From an uncultured Actinomycetes bacterium (lineage in GTDB: Bacteria; Actinomycetota; Acidimicrobiia; Acidimicrobiales; RAAP-2), in assembly GCA_903885505.1 (NCBI GenBank), contig CAISIU010000101.1, positions 1-64,000 on the forward strand: a stretch of 64,000 nucleotides of DNA, in the 5' to 3' direction. A model generated the notes under the pieces. That model was not told the origin of the DNA. It saw nothing but the letters and a program-made list of their open reading frames with translations, and searched no databases. Position numbers and translations under genes: made by a program. Positions 7,401-14,993 of the stretch are shown here, one piece after another; position 1 is the stretch's first letter; each line of letters opens with the position of its first letter.

Positions 7401-9123
7401 CGCTGGCGACGATGGTGTTGTTCGAAATCACGTTGTACGACGAGACGACGCCCAAGGGGGCGCGCCACGACACGGTGATGGCACCGTTCGAGTACGACGC
7501 GCTCGCGTTGGTCGGCGCGCTCGGTGCGCTGTAGGTCGCGGTGGCCGACGACGGTGACGACGGCGACGAGGTACCCGTTGAGTTCGTGGCGGTCACGGTG
7601 AAGGTGTAGGTCGTACCCACCGTCACACCAGTGATATTGCACGTCGTGTTGCTAGTGGCGGTGCAGGTCTTGTTACCCGGCGACGAGGTCACGGTGTAAC
7701 CGGTGATGGTGTCATTGCCGTTGTCTGACGGAGCGGTCCACGAGACCACAATCTTGTTGCCGCTCAACGTCGCGGTCACGCCGGTGGGCGCCTGAGGAAC
7801 GGCGGTGGACACGTAGGTCGAGCTCGTCGCGCCGGTGCTGTTGCCGGCGACATTGGTCGCCACCACGGTGAAGGTGTACGAGGTGCCCTTCGCCAGGTTG
7901 GTGATCTGACAGCTCGTGGCGCCGTTGCTCGCGGTGCAGGTCTTGCCACCGGGGGTCGAGGTCACGGTGTAGCTCGTAATGGCCGATCCACCGTTGTTGG
8001 CGGGGGCGGTCCAGCTAATCGTCACGTTGGTGTGCGGGTTACCAATGCCGTTGTTTTGACCGTTGGTGTTGGTAGTGGTCACCACGACATTGGTCGGTGC
8101 GTCGGGATTGTTCGGCGTCGTGCCGGCCGCGCTCGAGGCGGGTGCCGACGTGCCCGTGGAGTTCGTGGCGGTGACGCTGAAGGTGTACGACGTGCCCTTC
8201 GTGAGACCCGAGATGCTGCAGGACTTAGCCGTGGTGGTCGTGCAGGTCTTGTTACCCGGCGACGAGGTCACCGTGTAACCGGTGATGGGGTCGTTACCCG
8301 TGTTGGTGGGCGCGGTCCAGCTGATGGTTGCTGAGGTGGAGCTGAACGAGGCGGTGACGCCGGTCGGCGCACCGGGCGCCGTCGTTGTCGTGAACTTGCT
8401 CGGTGCCGATTCCTTACCTTCGCCGACGGCGTTGCGAGCCTTCACCGTGAAAGTGTGCTCTTTGCCCTTGGACAGACCAGTGATCTTGCAGCCCGTTGAA
8501 CCCGAGGTGGCCGTGCAGCTCTTGCCGTCCGGCTGCTCGTACACGGTGTAACCGGTGATGGAGGAACCACCGTCAGAGTCTGGCGTGGTCCACGTGATGG
8601 TGAGTTGGGTGCCGTCGGGTCCCGAGTTGCCGTTGTTCTCGTTGTCGCCCTTGTCCCCGCCGTTGCCGCTGCCGCTGGACGTACCGGGCGCCTCGTTGAT
8701 GTCCTTGGGCTCGCTGGGCTCACTCGGTGCCTTGTAGGAGGAGGAGACGCCGGCGACGCTGTTGCCGATCGCGTTCGTCGCGATGACGGAGAAGGTGTAG
8801 CTCGATCCCTTCGTCAGACCCGAGATGGCGCATGAGCGGGTAGAGGCGTTCGTTGAACATGTCTTGCCCGACGGTGTCGAGGTCACGGAGTATCCAGTGA
8901 TGGATGATCCACCGGTGGAGGACGGGGCCGACCACGTCAAGGTTCCGCTGAGGGGGCTGCCGGAAGTGGCGCTAAAGCTCACACTGGTCGGAGCACTCGG
9001 TGCGGTCGAGGCGTGAGCGACGACGCTGGCCGACGCCGCGCTAATGGGCGCGAGGAAGGCCGCGGCGGCAATGGCCAACGACGACATGATTTTGGGCGTG
9101 GAAAGACGTGAAATGTTCGGCAT
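4483..9123 (-). CDS. giant secreted fibronectin-III / pentapeptide-repeat surface protein
   Basis: A 1546-residue exported protein with an N-terminal signal peptide (about residues 1-38). About ten fibronectin type III domains of 85-95 residues follow (roughly residues 41-980), then one or two divergent Ig-like domains to about 1185. The C-terminal 350 residues contain three blocks of pentapeptide repeats (for example NMDLSGLDLRGAGF, NLTNASFSGTDLSNATL, NLSGLDFSNLDLSGATF). Many FN3 domains carry a Cys pair about 8-12 residues apart in a GGKTC...SC pattern, probably a disulfide. A low-complexity Gly/Asn/Asp linker separates domains 1 and 2. No LPXTG or C-terminal membrane anchor is seen. A role in adhesion or surface-layer structure is inferred from the architecture only. 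The start fits a leaderless promoter. Confidence 0.8.
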   Translation of the reverse strand: MPNISRLSTPKIMSSLAIAAAAFLAPISAASASVVAHASTAPSAPTSVSFSATSGSPLSGTLTWSAPSSTGGSSITGYSVTSTPSGKTCSTNASTRSCAISGLTKGSSYTFSVIATNAIGNSVAGVSSSYKAPSEPSEPKDINEAPGTSSGSGNGGDKGDNENNGNSGPDGTQLTITWTTPDSDGGSSITGYTVYEQPDGKSCTATSGSTGCKITGLSKGKEHTFTVKARNAVGEGKESAPSKFTTTTAPGAPTGVTASFSSTSATISWTAPTNTGNDPITGYTVTSSPGNKTCTTTTAKSCSISGLTKGTSYTFSVTATNSTGTSAPASSAAGTTPNNPDAPTNVVVTTTNTNGQNNGIGNPHTNVTISWTAPANNGGSAITSYTVTSTPGGKTCTASNGATSCQITNLAKGTSYTFTVVATNVAGNSTGATSSTYVSTAVPQAPTGVTATLSGNKIVVSWTAPSDNGNDTITGYTVTSSPGNKTCTATSNTTCNITGVTVGTTYTFTVTATNSTGTSSPSSPSSATATYSAPSAPTNASASYSNGAITVSWRAPLGVVSSYNVISNNTIVASGVTGTSAQITTFSWNVAYTFTVVAINAAGTSSASSATNSVTPRDVPNAPTNVSASGANGRITTSWSASSARGASVTGYTVTLSPGGKTCQVLPNVLSCAISGLSNGTNYTASVVATSALGNSAAGTSAPVAFVAVPGSPASAAASYSAGTVSISWNVPSSNGGSAITGYNVYTSGNLLICSNISGTSCTWTGYTLGTTYNFYVTAINAVGESSRSNFTSTVRPLDAPSAPRNASVTSGNQSATISWSSPASNGGTVITRYSVTATPGGATCTTDASGTSCTIGNLTNGTNYRFAVTATNYSGLTSVAAAAGSATPAATTWRPTNPSFVSNGNGNGTASWTAPGDFGGSTPTSYVVTVSPGNATFAVAYPATSTTVTGLSAGTAYSFTVAAINAAGTSPSSTSSNSITPSGPPAVPTISGTSAITIQPDYYGNYYGTMTVNVVAPSDWGFTTGSNVGNLNLDIESPTGTLYMGSTPVTRNSDGTLTYTSSFSFGPLPLYTTYTISASASNANGSSATVSTQLSSSGPILNASAQGSYNANAHTMTWGVIPSVNSESINYVLTVNGKQICSGKASEVTRCAQTGVYLTLAPAATPQTPIASVPFNVTQSVAGVRTGSNNYVMNLYYLNCGDGQIRCSNLVGSYYRVDNGNLVNMDLSGLDLRGAGFYSSNLTNVSLNADNALGIQFIGDNLTGLSSWGTDFTGSFWLNNNETNTRFVNASWLAADNKGISGTPYALCATSSSITPNWTQYPATSDLANEASSCFIYKGALIAAGVKIVNVDLSGLNVSGMNMSMSQFTGDNLTNASFSGTDLSNATLQGDIVTGANFSGTQWYHATATGLTGSAGVVTYGYRVVSGYLAGPNVVIAFSNLSGLDFSNLDLSGATFLNDDMRGANFTNDVFYQTFLGQVVLPGSGLTNPNLLTGANFTNADLSGVFGILASFSGQYVNSTLAISGSAPARVPNWMRYSNGQLIVN

Positions 9124-9131
9124 AGCCGTAC

Positions 9132-9137
9132 ATTGTA
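9132..9137 (-). promoter_or_regulatory. -10 element (TACAAT), leaderless promoter of the giant surface protein
   Basis: TACAAT on the minus strand lies 8 bases before the ATG at 9123, inside an AT-rich patch. No Shine-Dalgarno sequence is present. Confidence 0.55.
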
Positions 9138-9232
9138 AGAGAACTATTTTGCCGTCGTTATTCGCCTTTGAAAATAAAGGAGATTATGTCAATAATCCCT
9201 GATCAAAAGGGGTGGTTACCCAGAGGCGGAAA

Positions 9233-9664
9233 TTACGAGGTCACCAAGGGGGCGTTAAACATCCATCGGATGGAGAATTGGTCGAGACAGGTGCCCCAAT
9301 ACGTCCCCCAAAATTGCGGCGTCAACGGGTTGATGTCGCTGCCGTTGTCACTCAGTCGATCAAAGACGCGCTGAGCTTCCTCGAGGGTGTCGAACTCCAA
9401 CTGAATGGTGATGTTGTTGCCCACGCGCAAGTGGTGTCCCATGGAGCTGAGCATGTCCGTCGCCATCAACACGTGGCCGCCGAGAATGGGTAGCTCAATG
9501 TGCAGAATCTTTTGTTTGTCCTCGTCGCTGAGTGGCGGCATACCCTCGACGTCGCCAAAGCGTTGGATGGGTCCACGAAAGTCGCCGCCGAAAACGGAGC
9601 GATAGAAGGTGAACGCCTCCAGGGCTGTCCCCTCGAAATTGAGATACGTCGCGACGCCGGCCAT
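9233..9664 (-). CDS. VOC-family (PhnB/glyoxalase-like) protein
   Basis: A 143-residue protein of the vicinal oxygen chelate superfamily, PhnB/3-demethylubiquinone methyltransferase-like subgroup. The N-terminus (YLNFEGTALEAFTFYRSVFGG) and the end (QFWGTYWGTCLDQFSIRW) are typical of that subgroup. The reaction is not established. It begins 15 bases after the TetR gene on the same strand and is probably cotranscribed with it, so it may be controlled by that regulator. Confidence 0.75.
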   Translation of the reverse strand: MAGVATYLNFEGTALEAFTFYRSVFGGDFRGPIQRFGDVEGMPPLSDEDKQKILHIELPILGGHVLMATDMLSSMGHHLRVGNNITIQLEFDTLEEAQRVFDRLSDNGSDINPLTPQFWGTYWGTCLDQFSIRWMFNAPLVTS

Positions 9665-9679
9665 GTCCTACCCCTTTCG

Positions 9680-10273
9680 TTAACCGAAGAAGTAGTGGTC
9701 CACTATTTCCAGCATGAGATTATCCCAGGCCTCAGGATTGACCTCGCTACCAGGGATTTCAATGATGACGCGACCGGTAATCACGCTGAGATACCACGGT
9801 CCAATGGCCGCCGGATCGACGGTCTCGCGAATGAATCCTTTGGCCTTCACGTCGGTCCACAACTTTTCGGTGTCCGCGAACATTGAATTTTGTTCATCGG
9901 CGATGGCTCGCTGCAGGGCGGGCCGGGCGTATGCCGAACCGAGGACGTTCACGCGTGACCATCGCGCCTCGACGCGCGACGACGAGAAAACCTCCGTGAG
10001 AAAAGTCTTCAAATAGTTTCGGAGCTCGTCGCGACTCTGGCACGCGCGCACTTCCACCATGTGGCTCGCCATGAAGTCACGAGCGCTGCGGATGTAGCGC
10101 GCTGCTTGTGCCGCGGCAATGAGGCCGTCGCGATCGCCGTAGTAGTGGTACACCGCCGTCACGGCGAGTCCCGCATTTTGCGCGAGCTCGTTGACGCGCA
10201 CGGCCGCTTCGCCGCCCGATTCGATCATGTCGATCGCGGCGTTCAGAATTTTCTCGGCGCTCTCCTGGCTCAT
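9680..10273 (-). CDS. TetR-family transcriptional regulator
   Basis: A 197-residue regulator. The N-terminal helix-turn-helix spans about residues 8-55, with VRVNELAQNAGLAVTAVYHYYGDRDGL matching the TetR signature. The rest is a variable helical ligand domain. The upstream GNAT gene is divergent and the -10 elements of the two genes overlap, so binding here could control both directions. The VOC gene follows 15 bases downstream. The effector is unknown. Confidence 0.85.
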   Translation of the reverse strand: MSQESAEKILNAAIDMIESGGEAAVRVNELAQNAGLAVTAVYHYYGDRDGLIAAAQAARYIRSARDFMASHMVEVRACQSRDELRNYLKTFLTEVFSSSRVEARWSRVNVLGSAYARPALQRAIADEQNSMFADTEKLWTDVKAKGFIRETVDPAAIGPWYLSVITGRVIIEIPGSEVNPEAWDNLMLEIVDHYFFG

Positions 10274-10280
10274 GGGCGCC

Positions 10281-10286
10281 TACTCT
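10281..10286 (+). promoter_or_regulatory. -10 element (TACTCT) of the first GNAT gene, overlapping the opposing -10
   Basis: TACTCT ends 6 bases before the GTG at 10293. The same base pairs read on the other strand form TAGAGT for the TetR gene, offset by one base. Confidence 0.55.
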
Positions 10287-10287
10287 A
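10282..10287 (-). promoter_or_regulatory. -10 element (TAGAGT) of the TetR gene, overlapping the opposing -10
   Basis: TAGAGT on the minus strand lies 8 bases before the ATG at 10273 and overlaps the plus-strand element by five bases. Confidence 0.5.
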
Positions 10288-10292
10288 GAAGG

Positions 10293-10811
10293 GTGAATGG
10301 TAATGAGCCGCTAAACAAAGTTCGACAGGTTCACTACCGAGCTCTTTTACCTGATGATCACCTCATTTTCGCCTCCCTGCGCCAGGCCGCACTGACCGGT
10401 GAGCCCGATGCCTTCGGGGCCACGTGGGCCCTCGAGTCGCAGCGGTCTGAGGATGAATGGCGGGGATTCATCGCGAATCGGACGATTTTTGTGGCCTTTG
10501 ACGGTACCGAGGCGGTGGGTATCGCTGCCGGTGGTGATCGCGAGGCGCGGCCCGACGCTCGCGGGCTGTACTCCATGTGGGTGCACCCGTCGATGCGCGG
10601 TACCGGCGTGAGCGCTCGCCTCATCGCTCTGGTCGAGGACTGGGCGAGGACGTCGGGCGCAACCTATCTCGCGCTTGACGTGGTGACCCATCTCGAGCAT
10701 CCACGCGCCTTGTATCGACGATGTGGTTTCGTCGAAACGAGTCGCTTCTCGATGATGCAGCGTGACCCGTCGATCTCCCTCGTGGAAATGCAAAAGGACT
10801 TGAGATCGTGA
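10293..10811 (+). CDS. GNAT-family N-acetyltransferase
   Basis: A 172-residue acetyltransferase. The acetyl-CoA binding motif A is present in MWVHPSMRGTGVSARLIALVEDWA (RGTGVS loop), followed by a typical C-terminal ALYRRCGFVET motif. The substrate is unknown. The start is moved from 10191 to GTG 10293, because the longer ORF runs through the divergent TetR promoter and into the TetR gene. It overlaps the second GNAT gene by four bases (GTGA), so the two are one coupled unit. Confidence 0.8.
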   Translation: MNGNEPLNKVRQVHYRALLPDDHLIFASLRQAALTGEPDAFGATWALESQRSEDEWRGFIANRTIFVAFDGTEAVGIAAGGDREARPDARGLYSMWVHPSMRGTGVSARLIALVEDWARTSGATYLALDVVTHLEHPRALYRRCGFVETSRFSMMQRDPSISLVEMQKDLRS

Positions 10812-11266
10812 CCTTCCTCGTGCAGCACTTCTCTGACGCGACCGAACTACACGAACTGCGTCGCCGGATTTTGCGTCACAACGACCCCGCCATCTCGGTG
10901 CACGACCCTCGCGATGTCGAAGAGGCCGCCATCCACCTCGCCATCGTCCGTGACGAGCACGTCGTCGTCTGCGGTTCGCTCTACCCCTCGACCAGTCCCC
11001 TCGATGAGTCGGTTGACAGTTACCAGCTTCGCTACATGGCAGCTGATGACTCGGTTCGGGGCAGTGGTGGGGGCCGCGCACTCCTCGAGCGCGCCGGTGA
11101 CATCGTTCTGTCGCGCGGTGTCGAGCATCTGTGGGCTAACGCTCGCGACACGGCGCTTGGCTTTTACCTCGCGACCGGGTGGACGGCGGTGCCCGGCAGC
11201 GAACACTTGAGTAAGGAAACGCAACTACCTCACACCGTGGTAGTGAAGAGTCTGCGCTCGCACTAG
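10808..11266 (+). CDS. GNAT-family N-acetyltransferase
   Basis: A 152-residue acetyltransferase, second gene of a two-GNAT operon. Motif A is recognisable as RYMAADDSVRGSGGGRALLERA, and the C-terminus has the GFYLATGWTAV motif where an acetyl-CoA-contacting Tyr normally lies. The order and size resemble the ElaA/AttT-like group. The substrate is unknown. Its GTG start overlaps the upstream stop. The two GNATs are not close copies of each other. Confidence 0.78.
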   Translation: MTFLVQHFSDATELHELRRRILRHNDPAISVHDPRDVEEAAIHLAIVRDEHVVVCGSLYPSTSPLDESVDSYQLRYMAADDSVRGSGGGRALLERAGDIVLSRGVEHLWANARDTALGFYLATGWTAVPGSEHLSKETQLPHTVVVKSLRSH

Positions 11267-11286
11267 TCGCGTGCGAGACTGACAGA

Positions 11287-12297
11287 GTGAGTCGCATTGG
11301 AAATCTCTACGGACCGGACGCCACTTTTCTCGGCGTCCCCGCGGCCGATCCGGACGATCGCGCCAGTTGGGAACAGGCCCAGGCGGTCATCGTTGGTGCC
11401 CCCTTTGATGGCGGCACCTCGTATCGCTCCGGTTGTCGTTTTGGACCGCAGGCCATGCGTATCACCGACTACTTGCCGCACGATGGTTCGCGTCCCTCCC
11501 TCGCTCTCGGGGTTGACCCGCTGACGGAATTAGGCGTGGTCGACATCGGCGACGTGGAGATGCCCTCCGGCGACACCGAATTGTCGCTCACCCGTCTCGA
11601 AGCACAAGTCGCCGAGCTGGCGGCCGCGAACATCATCCCCATCATTCTCGGGGGCGACCACACCATCGCGTTGCCCGATGTCACGGGGATAGCTCGTCAC
11701 GTGGGATTTGGTCGCGTGTCGGTGATTCACTTTGACGCCCACGCCGACACGGCGGACATGCAGTTTGGCTCCCTCTACGGACACGGCACGCCCATGCGTC
11801 GCTTGATTGAGTCCGGTGCGTGCCGCGGCGATCGTTTCTTGCAGATCGGCCTTCGTGGATACTGGCCCGAAGACGACACCTTGCAGTGGATGGCCGATCA
11901 GGGCATGCGTAGTTTCGAGATGAGCGAAATCGTCGCCCGGGGATTGGATGCCGTGCTCGACGAGGCCTTCGCGATCGCCACCGATGACTGTGATGCGGTG
12001 TTCTTGTCGGTGGACGTCGACGTGGTCGACCCGGGCAGCGCACCCGGCACCGGCACGCCCGAGCCGGGCGGCCTCACGAGTCGACAGCTGCTTGATGCCG
12101 TGCGCCGCATTGCGATGGAGCTCCCGCTCGCGGGCATGGACGTGGTGGAAGTCGCTCCGCCCTATGACCACGCGGAGATCACGGCCTTCCTCGGTAATCG
12201 CGTGGTTCTCGAGGCCCTTGGCGGAATTGCGTGGCGCCGCGCGAAAGCAGCGGGACGCGCGGTGCGAGACCCCGCATCGCCGCTGCTGCAGCGTTAA
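11287..12297 (+). CDS. speB: agmatinase-type ureohydrolase
   Basis: A 336-residue ureohydrolase with a complete binuclear manganese site: GGDHTIALP, DAHADT and SVDVDVVDPGSAPGTGTPEPGG are all present. The last motif with its long loop is typical of agmatinases and related guanidino hydrolases rather than arginases. Agmatinase converts agmatine to putrescine and urea. A guanidinobutyrase or guanidinopropionase activity is also possible, and recent relatives act on guanidine. It starts at GTG 20 bases after the GNAT operon. It is convergent with a PLP decarboxylase, with which it shares a 4-base stop overlap. Confidence 0.8.
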   Translation: MSRIGNLYGPDATFLGVPAADPDDRASWEQAQAVIVGAPFDGGTSYRSGCRFGPQAMRITDYLPHDGSRPSLALGVDPLTELGVVDIGDVEMPSGDTELSLTRLEAQVAELAAANIIPIILGGDHTIALPDVTGIARHVGFGRVSVIHFDAHADTADMQFGSLYGHGTPMRRLIESGACRGDRFLQIGLRGYWPEDDTLQWMADQGMRSFEMSEIVARGLDAVLDEAFAIATDDCDAVFLSVDVDVVDPGSAPGTGTPEPGGLTSRQLLDAVRRIAMELPLAGMDVVEVAPPYDHAEITAFLGNRVVLEALGGIAWRRAKAAGRAVRDPASPLLQR

Positions 12298-13655
12298 CGC
12301 ATCGACGCGAGGATCTGTTCCACCAGTTCGTCGCTGGTGTCGGGGTGAAGGAAAGCCAAGCGCGCAATGGTTTCGCCCTCCCACTTGGTCGGTGTGACGA
12401 AAGCCACTTGATCGCGCAGCAGTTGGTGACTCCACTCGGTGTAATCCTCGTTCGTCCACCCTGGTCGGCGATACAGCACAATGGACAGCGACGGGTCGCG
12501 CACCAGTTCGACGTGATCGAGCGCCTCGATGCGCTCGGCAGCGCGAGTCGCCAAGTCAATCGCCGCCTCGACGGCGTGTTCGTATCGCTCGACACCGTGG
12601 GTCATGAGGGAGAACCAGAAGGGCAAGCCGCGCGCGCGACGTGACAGGTGGATGGCGAAGTCCGACGGGTTCCAGTCCACGTCACCGCTAGGCGATGAGT
12701 CGTGCAAGATGTCGAGGTATCCCGCTTCTTGCGTGTGGACCGCACGGGCCAGGGCCGGGTGTCGATACACGAGGGCCGCACAATCAAGCGGCGCGAAGAG
12801 CCACTTGTGGGGGTCGACGATGAAGCTGTCGGCGTGGCGAATGCCGCTCACCGTGTCGCGATAGCTCTCCGAGAAAATCGCCGCGCCGCCATACGCCCCA
12901 TCGACGTGGAACCACATGTCGTGGTCGCGGCAATACGAACCCAGGCCCTCGAGGTCATCGATGATGCCCGCATTGGTGGTGCCGCAAGTGGCGACGACAC
13001 CAATGACCGTTTCGGGGTGTGGGTCGGCCGCCAAAGCTGCCGTGAGGTTCTCGAGCGTGAAGCGGTGATCGTCCGGTTCCACGAGGAGAGCGCCAATGCC
13101 GAGCACGTGCAGGGCTCGACCCACACTGGAGTGAGCGTCGGCGCTGATGGCGAAACGCGCCTGATGGCGCTCCAGGCCCGGGCGACGAGCCACACCGACG
13201 TCGCGGCCCACCGTGAGGCCCGAGAGATTGCCAATAGATCCGCCGCTGACAAATGCGCCACCGGATCCCTGGGGCATGCCGGCACGCTCGGCAATGAACT
13301 CCAACGCTTGGTTTTCGGCGACGACGACGCCCTGGCTCTCCAGCCAGCTGGTGCCGTTCAGTCCGGAGCACGCGACCACCATGTCGAAGAGCAACGAGTT
13401 CTTGGTGGGGGCATTGGGAATAAAGGCTAAGAAGCCCGGTGAATCAATGGAGATGACGGCTGGGGCCATGTGCTCGCGGAAGTGCTGCAAGATGGTCTGC
13501 GGCGCGTGACCCTCAGAGGTGATGGGGATAACGGTGGTGTCATTCGCCATGGACCCGAGGTCGAGCGGGACCGGATTTTCACTGAGGCGCTCGCGGCAGT
13601 AATCGAAAATCTGCTGGGCGAGTTCAGTATCGAGTTGGAACATGGGGTCGCCCAT
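12294..13655 (-). CDS. PLP-dependent group II decarboxylase (aromatic amino acid/glutamate type)
   Basis: A 453-residue fold-type I decarboxylase of the DDC/TDC/GAD family. Visible residues are the PLP-stacking His175 (SADAHSS), Asp252 (HVDGAYGG) and the Schiff-base Lys284 in DPHKWLFAPL. These are the family hallmarks and the protein is full length. The substrate could be an aromatic L-amino acid. Kynureninase is nearby, while arginine is not the usual substrate of this subgroup. An AAGGAG sequence sits just before the ATG. The gene is convergent with the agmatinase gene, and their stop codons overlap. Confidence 0.8.
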   Translation of the reverse strand: MGDPMFQLDTELAQQIFDYCRERLSENPVPLDLGSMANDTTVIPITSEGHAPQTILQHFREHMAPAVISIDSPGFLAFIPNAPTKNSLLFDMVVACSGLNGTSWLESQGVVVAENQALEFIAERAGMPQGSGGAFVSGGSIGNLSGLTVGRDVGVARRPGLERHQARFAISADAHSSVGRALHVLGIGALLVEPDDHRFTLENLTAALAADPHPETVIGVVATCGTTNAGIIDDLEGLGSYCRDHDMWFHVDGAYGGAAIFSESYRDTVSGIRHADSFIVDPHKWLFAPLDCAALVYRHPALARAVHTQEAGYLDILHDSSPSGDVDWNPSDFAIHLSRRARGLPFWFSLMTHGVERYEHAVEAAIDLATRAAERIEALDHVELVRDPSLSIVLYRRPGWTNEDYTEWSHQLLRDQVAFVTPTKWEGETIARLAFLHPDTSDELVEQILASMR

Positions 13656-13746
13656 GGCTCTCCTTAAGTTGGTCGCCTCTGCCGGTGAGGACTGTCGATG
13701 TTAGGGGTGGCGTTGCCGCCACGGTGTCGATACCAGAAGTGACGGC

Positions 13747-14256
13747 TTAGTGAGACTTGGGCCCATTACTTTGCTCAATGGTCCGGTCACCAATGCGATG
13801 CAGCAAAGTGAGGCCAATCACCATCACGATGATGAGGCCACCGTTGATGCCCAATTCGATCATGGCTCGACGAAATTCGGTGTTCGAGCCCGCCGCCTCG
13901 GAACTGAGCGACGCGGAGATAGTCAGGATGTGGCGAACATTGGCGATGATGCCGATCACGAGGAAGGGCCCGACCTGAAAGCCGCCATCGCCGAAGTGGG
14001 CGGTGATCGTGCGCAGAATTTCCAAAATGATGACGACGAACAACACGTTGTTCAGCGACGTCAATAGCGCGCTGGGGAACAACGGGTGAATCGTGAAGAT
14101 CTGTCGAATCGACTCGTAGAGCACAGCACCGGCAATGCCGATGAGGGTCAACGACACGACCAGTTGAATGAGGTCCTCGCCGCCTTCCATGAGTAACTTC
14201 GGAAAAATCCGACCCATCGGACGAGGCTCGCGGTGGCTCGGCGTCGTGTCGCTCAT
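13747..14256 (-). CDS. PsiE-family integral membrane protein
   Basis: A 169-residue protein with four predicted membrane segments (roughly 32-52, 68-92, 98-118 and 138-160). It matches the phosphate-starvation-inducible PsiE family, with the central ILEILRTITAHFGDGGFQVGPFLVIGIIANVRHIL typical of it. The molecular function of PsiE is not established. A GGAGAGG sequence precedes the ATG. It follows the YczE-type gene on the same strand with a gap of about 60 bases. Confidence 0.75.
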   Translation of the reverse strand: MSDTTPSHREPRPMGRIFPKLLMEGGEDLIQLVVSLTLIGIAGAVLYESIRQIFTIHPLFPSALLTSLNNVLFVVIILEILRTITAHFGDGGFQVGPFLVIGIIANVRHILTISASLSSEAAGSNTEFRRAMIELGINGGLIIVMVIGLTLLHRIGDRTIEQSNGPKSH

Positions 14257-14315
14257 CTGACTATGTCCTCTCCACGATGTTGTTGCGCCGTCATCCTACC
14301 GACGACAACGCGCGA

Positions 14316-14993
14316 TTACGGGGTAGGCGCCGGCCATAGACGTCCGACTACTCGTAAGGTCACCGAGAGAATGGGCCCAATAGCCACGGCAAAGATGATG
14401 GTTCCCACCCCGAAGGCACCGCCCATCGCGATGCCCGCCAGCAACGCAGTTAATTCGATGGCCGTGCGCAGACGCGCAATAGGGAGGTTGAAGCGGCGAC
14501 CCATACCCACCATCAGACCATCGCGGGGTCCCGTGCCCATGGCGCAGGACAAATACAGCGCACCACCGATCCCAATGGCCGCGAGGCCACCCAGCATCAT
14601 GACGACGTGCATCATGCCACTGCGAGCGCCGGGTAGCACCAGGTATCCGAGTTCCAGAAAGACGGGAATAACGGTGAGGTTGGCGATAGTGCCGAATCCG
14701 GGTCGCTGACGCAGGGGCCACCATCCCGAAAAGACGCCGCAGGACACCACGAACGTGGCCCACCCCAAAGTCAATCCCGTGGCGTGGGCCAGTCCGGTGG
14801 CAAAGACCGTCCAAGGGGCCGCACCCGCGTTGCTGCGCACCATAAGAGCCTCGCCCGTGCCGAAGATGGCCAAGCCCCCGATCAATATGAACGCGGTAAG
14901 AGGTCGGGCTCGCCACGGCGAGGCCGCGCGAAAGGTGACCTCGTCGACGCGTGGGGCGAAGTATTTCCAGACGGGAGCTCCTCGAAGCGTCAT
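14316..14993 (-). CDS. YczE/YyaS/YitT-family membrane protein
   Basis: A 225-residue protein with about five to six membrane helices. The conserved patches GEALMVRSNAGAAPWTVFATGLA and SCAMGTGPRDGLMVGMGRR are characteristic of YczE-type proteins, whose function is unknown but which are often described as possible transporters. Its ATG overlaps the TAA of kynureninase (TAATG), so it is translationally coupled to that gene and may move a tryptophan-derived metabolite. That role is inference only. Confidence 0.75.
   Translation of the reverse strand: MTLRGAPVWKYFAPRVDEVTFRAASPWRARPLTAFILIGGLAIFGTGEALMVRSNAGAAPWTVFATGLAHATGLTLGWATFVVSCGVFSGWWPLRQRPGFGTIANLTVIPVFLELGYLVLPGARSGMMHVVMMLGGLAAIGIGGALYLSCAMGTGPRDGLMVGMGRRFNLPIARLRTAIELTALLAGIAMGGAFGVGTIIFAVAIGPILSVTLRVVGRLWPAPTP

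Noticed and set aside
4483-8990. Repeated DNA in the giant surface gene as a CRISPR or satellite array
   Set aside because: The repetition has a period of about 270 bases, is degenerate and follows the FN3 reading frame. There are no short identical repeats with unique spacers.
12702-13430. 242-residue plus-strand ORF opposite the PLP decarboxylase
   Set aside because: Shadow of a gene whose catalytic residues are all in place on the other strand.
13707-13722. GTGGCG/CGCCAC hairpin between psiE and the decarboxylase gene as a terminator
   Set aside because: The stem is only 6 bp and no T run follows on either strand.
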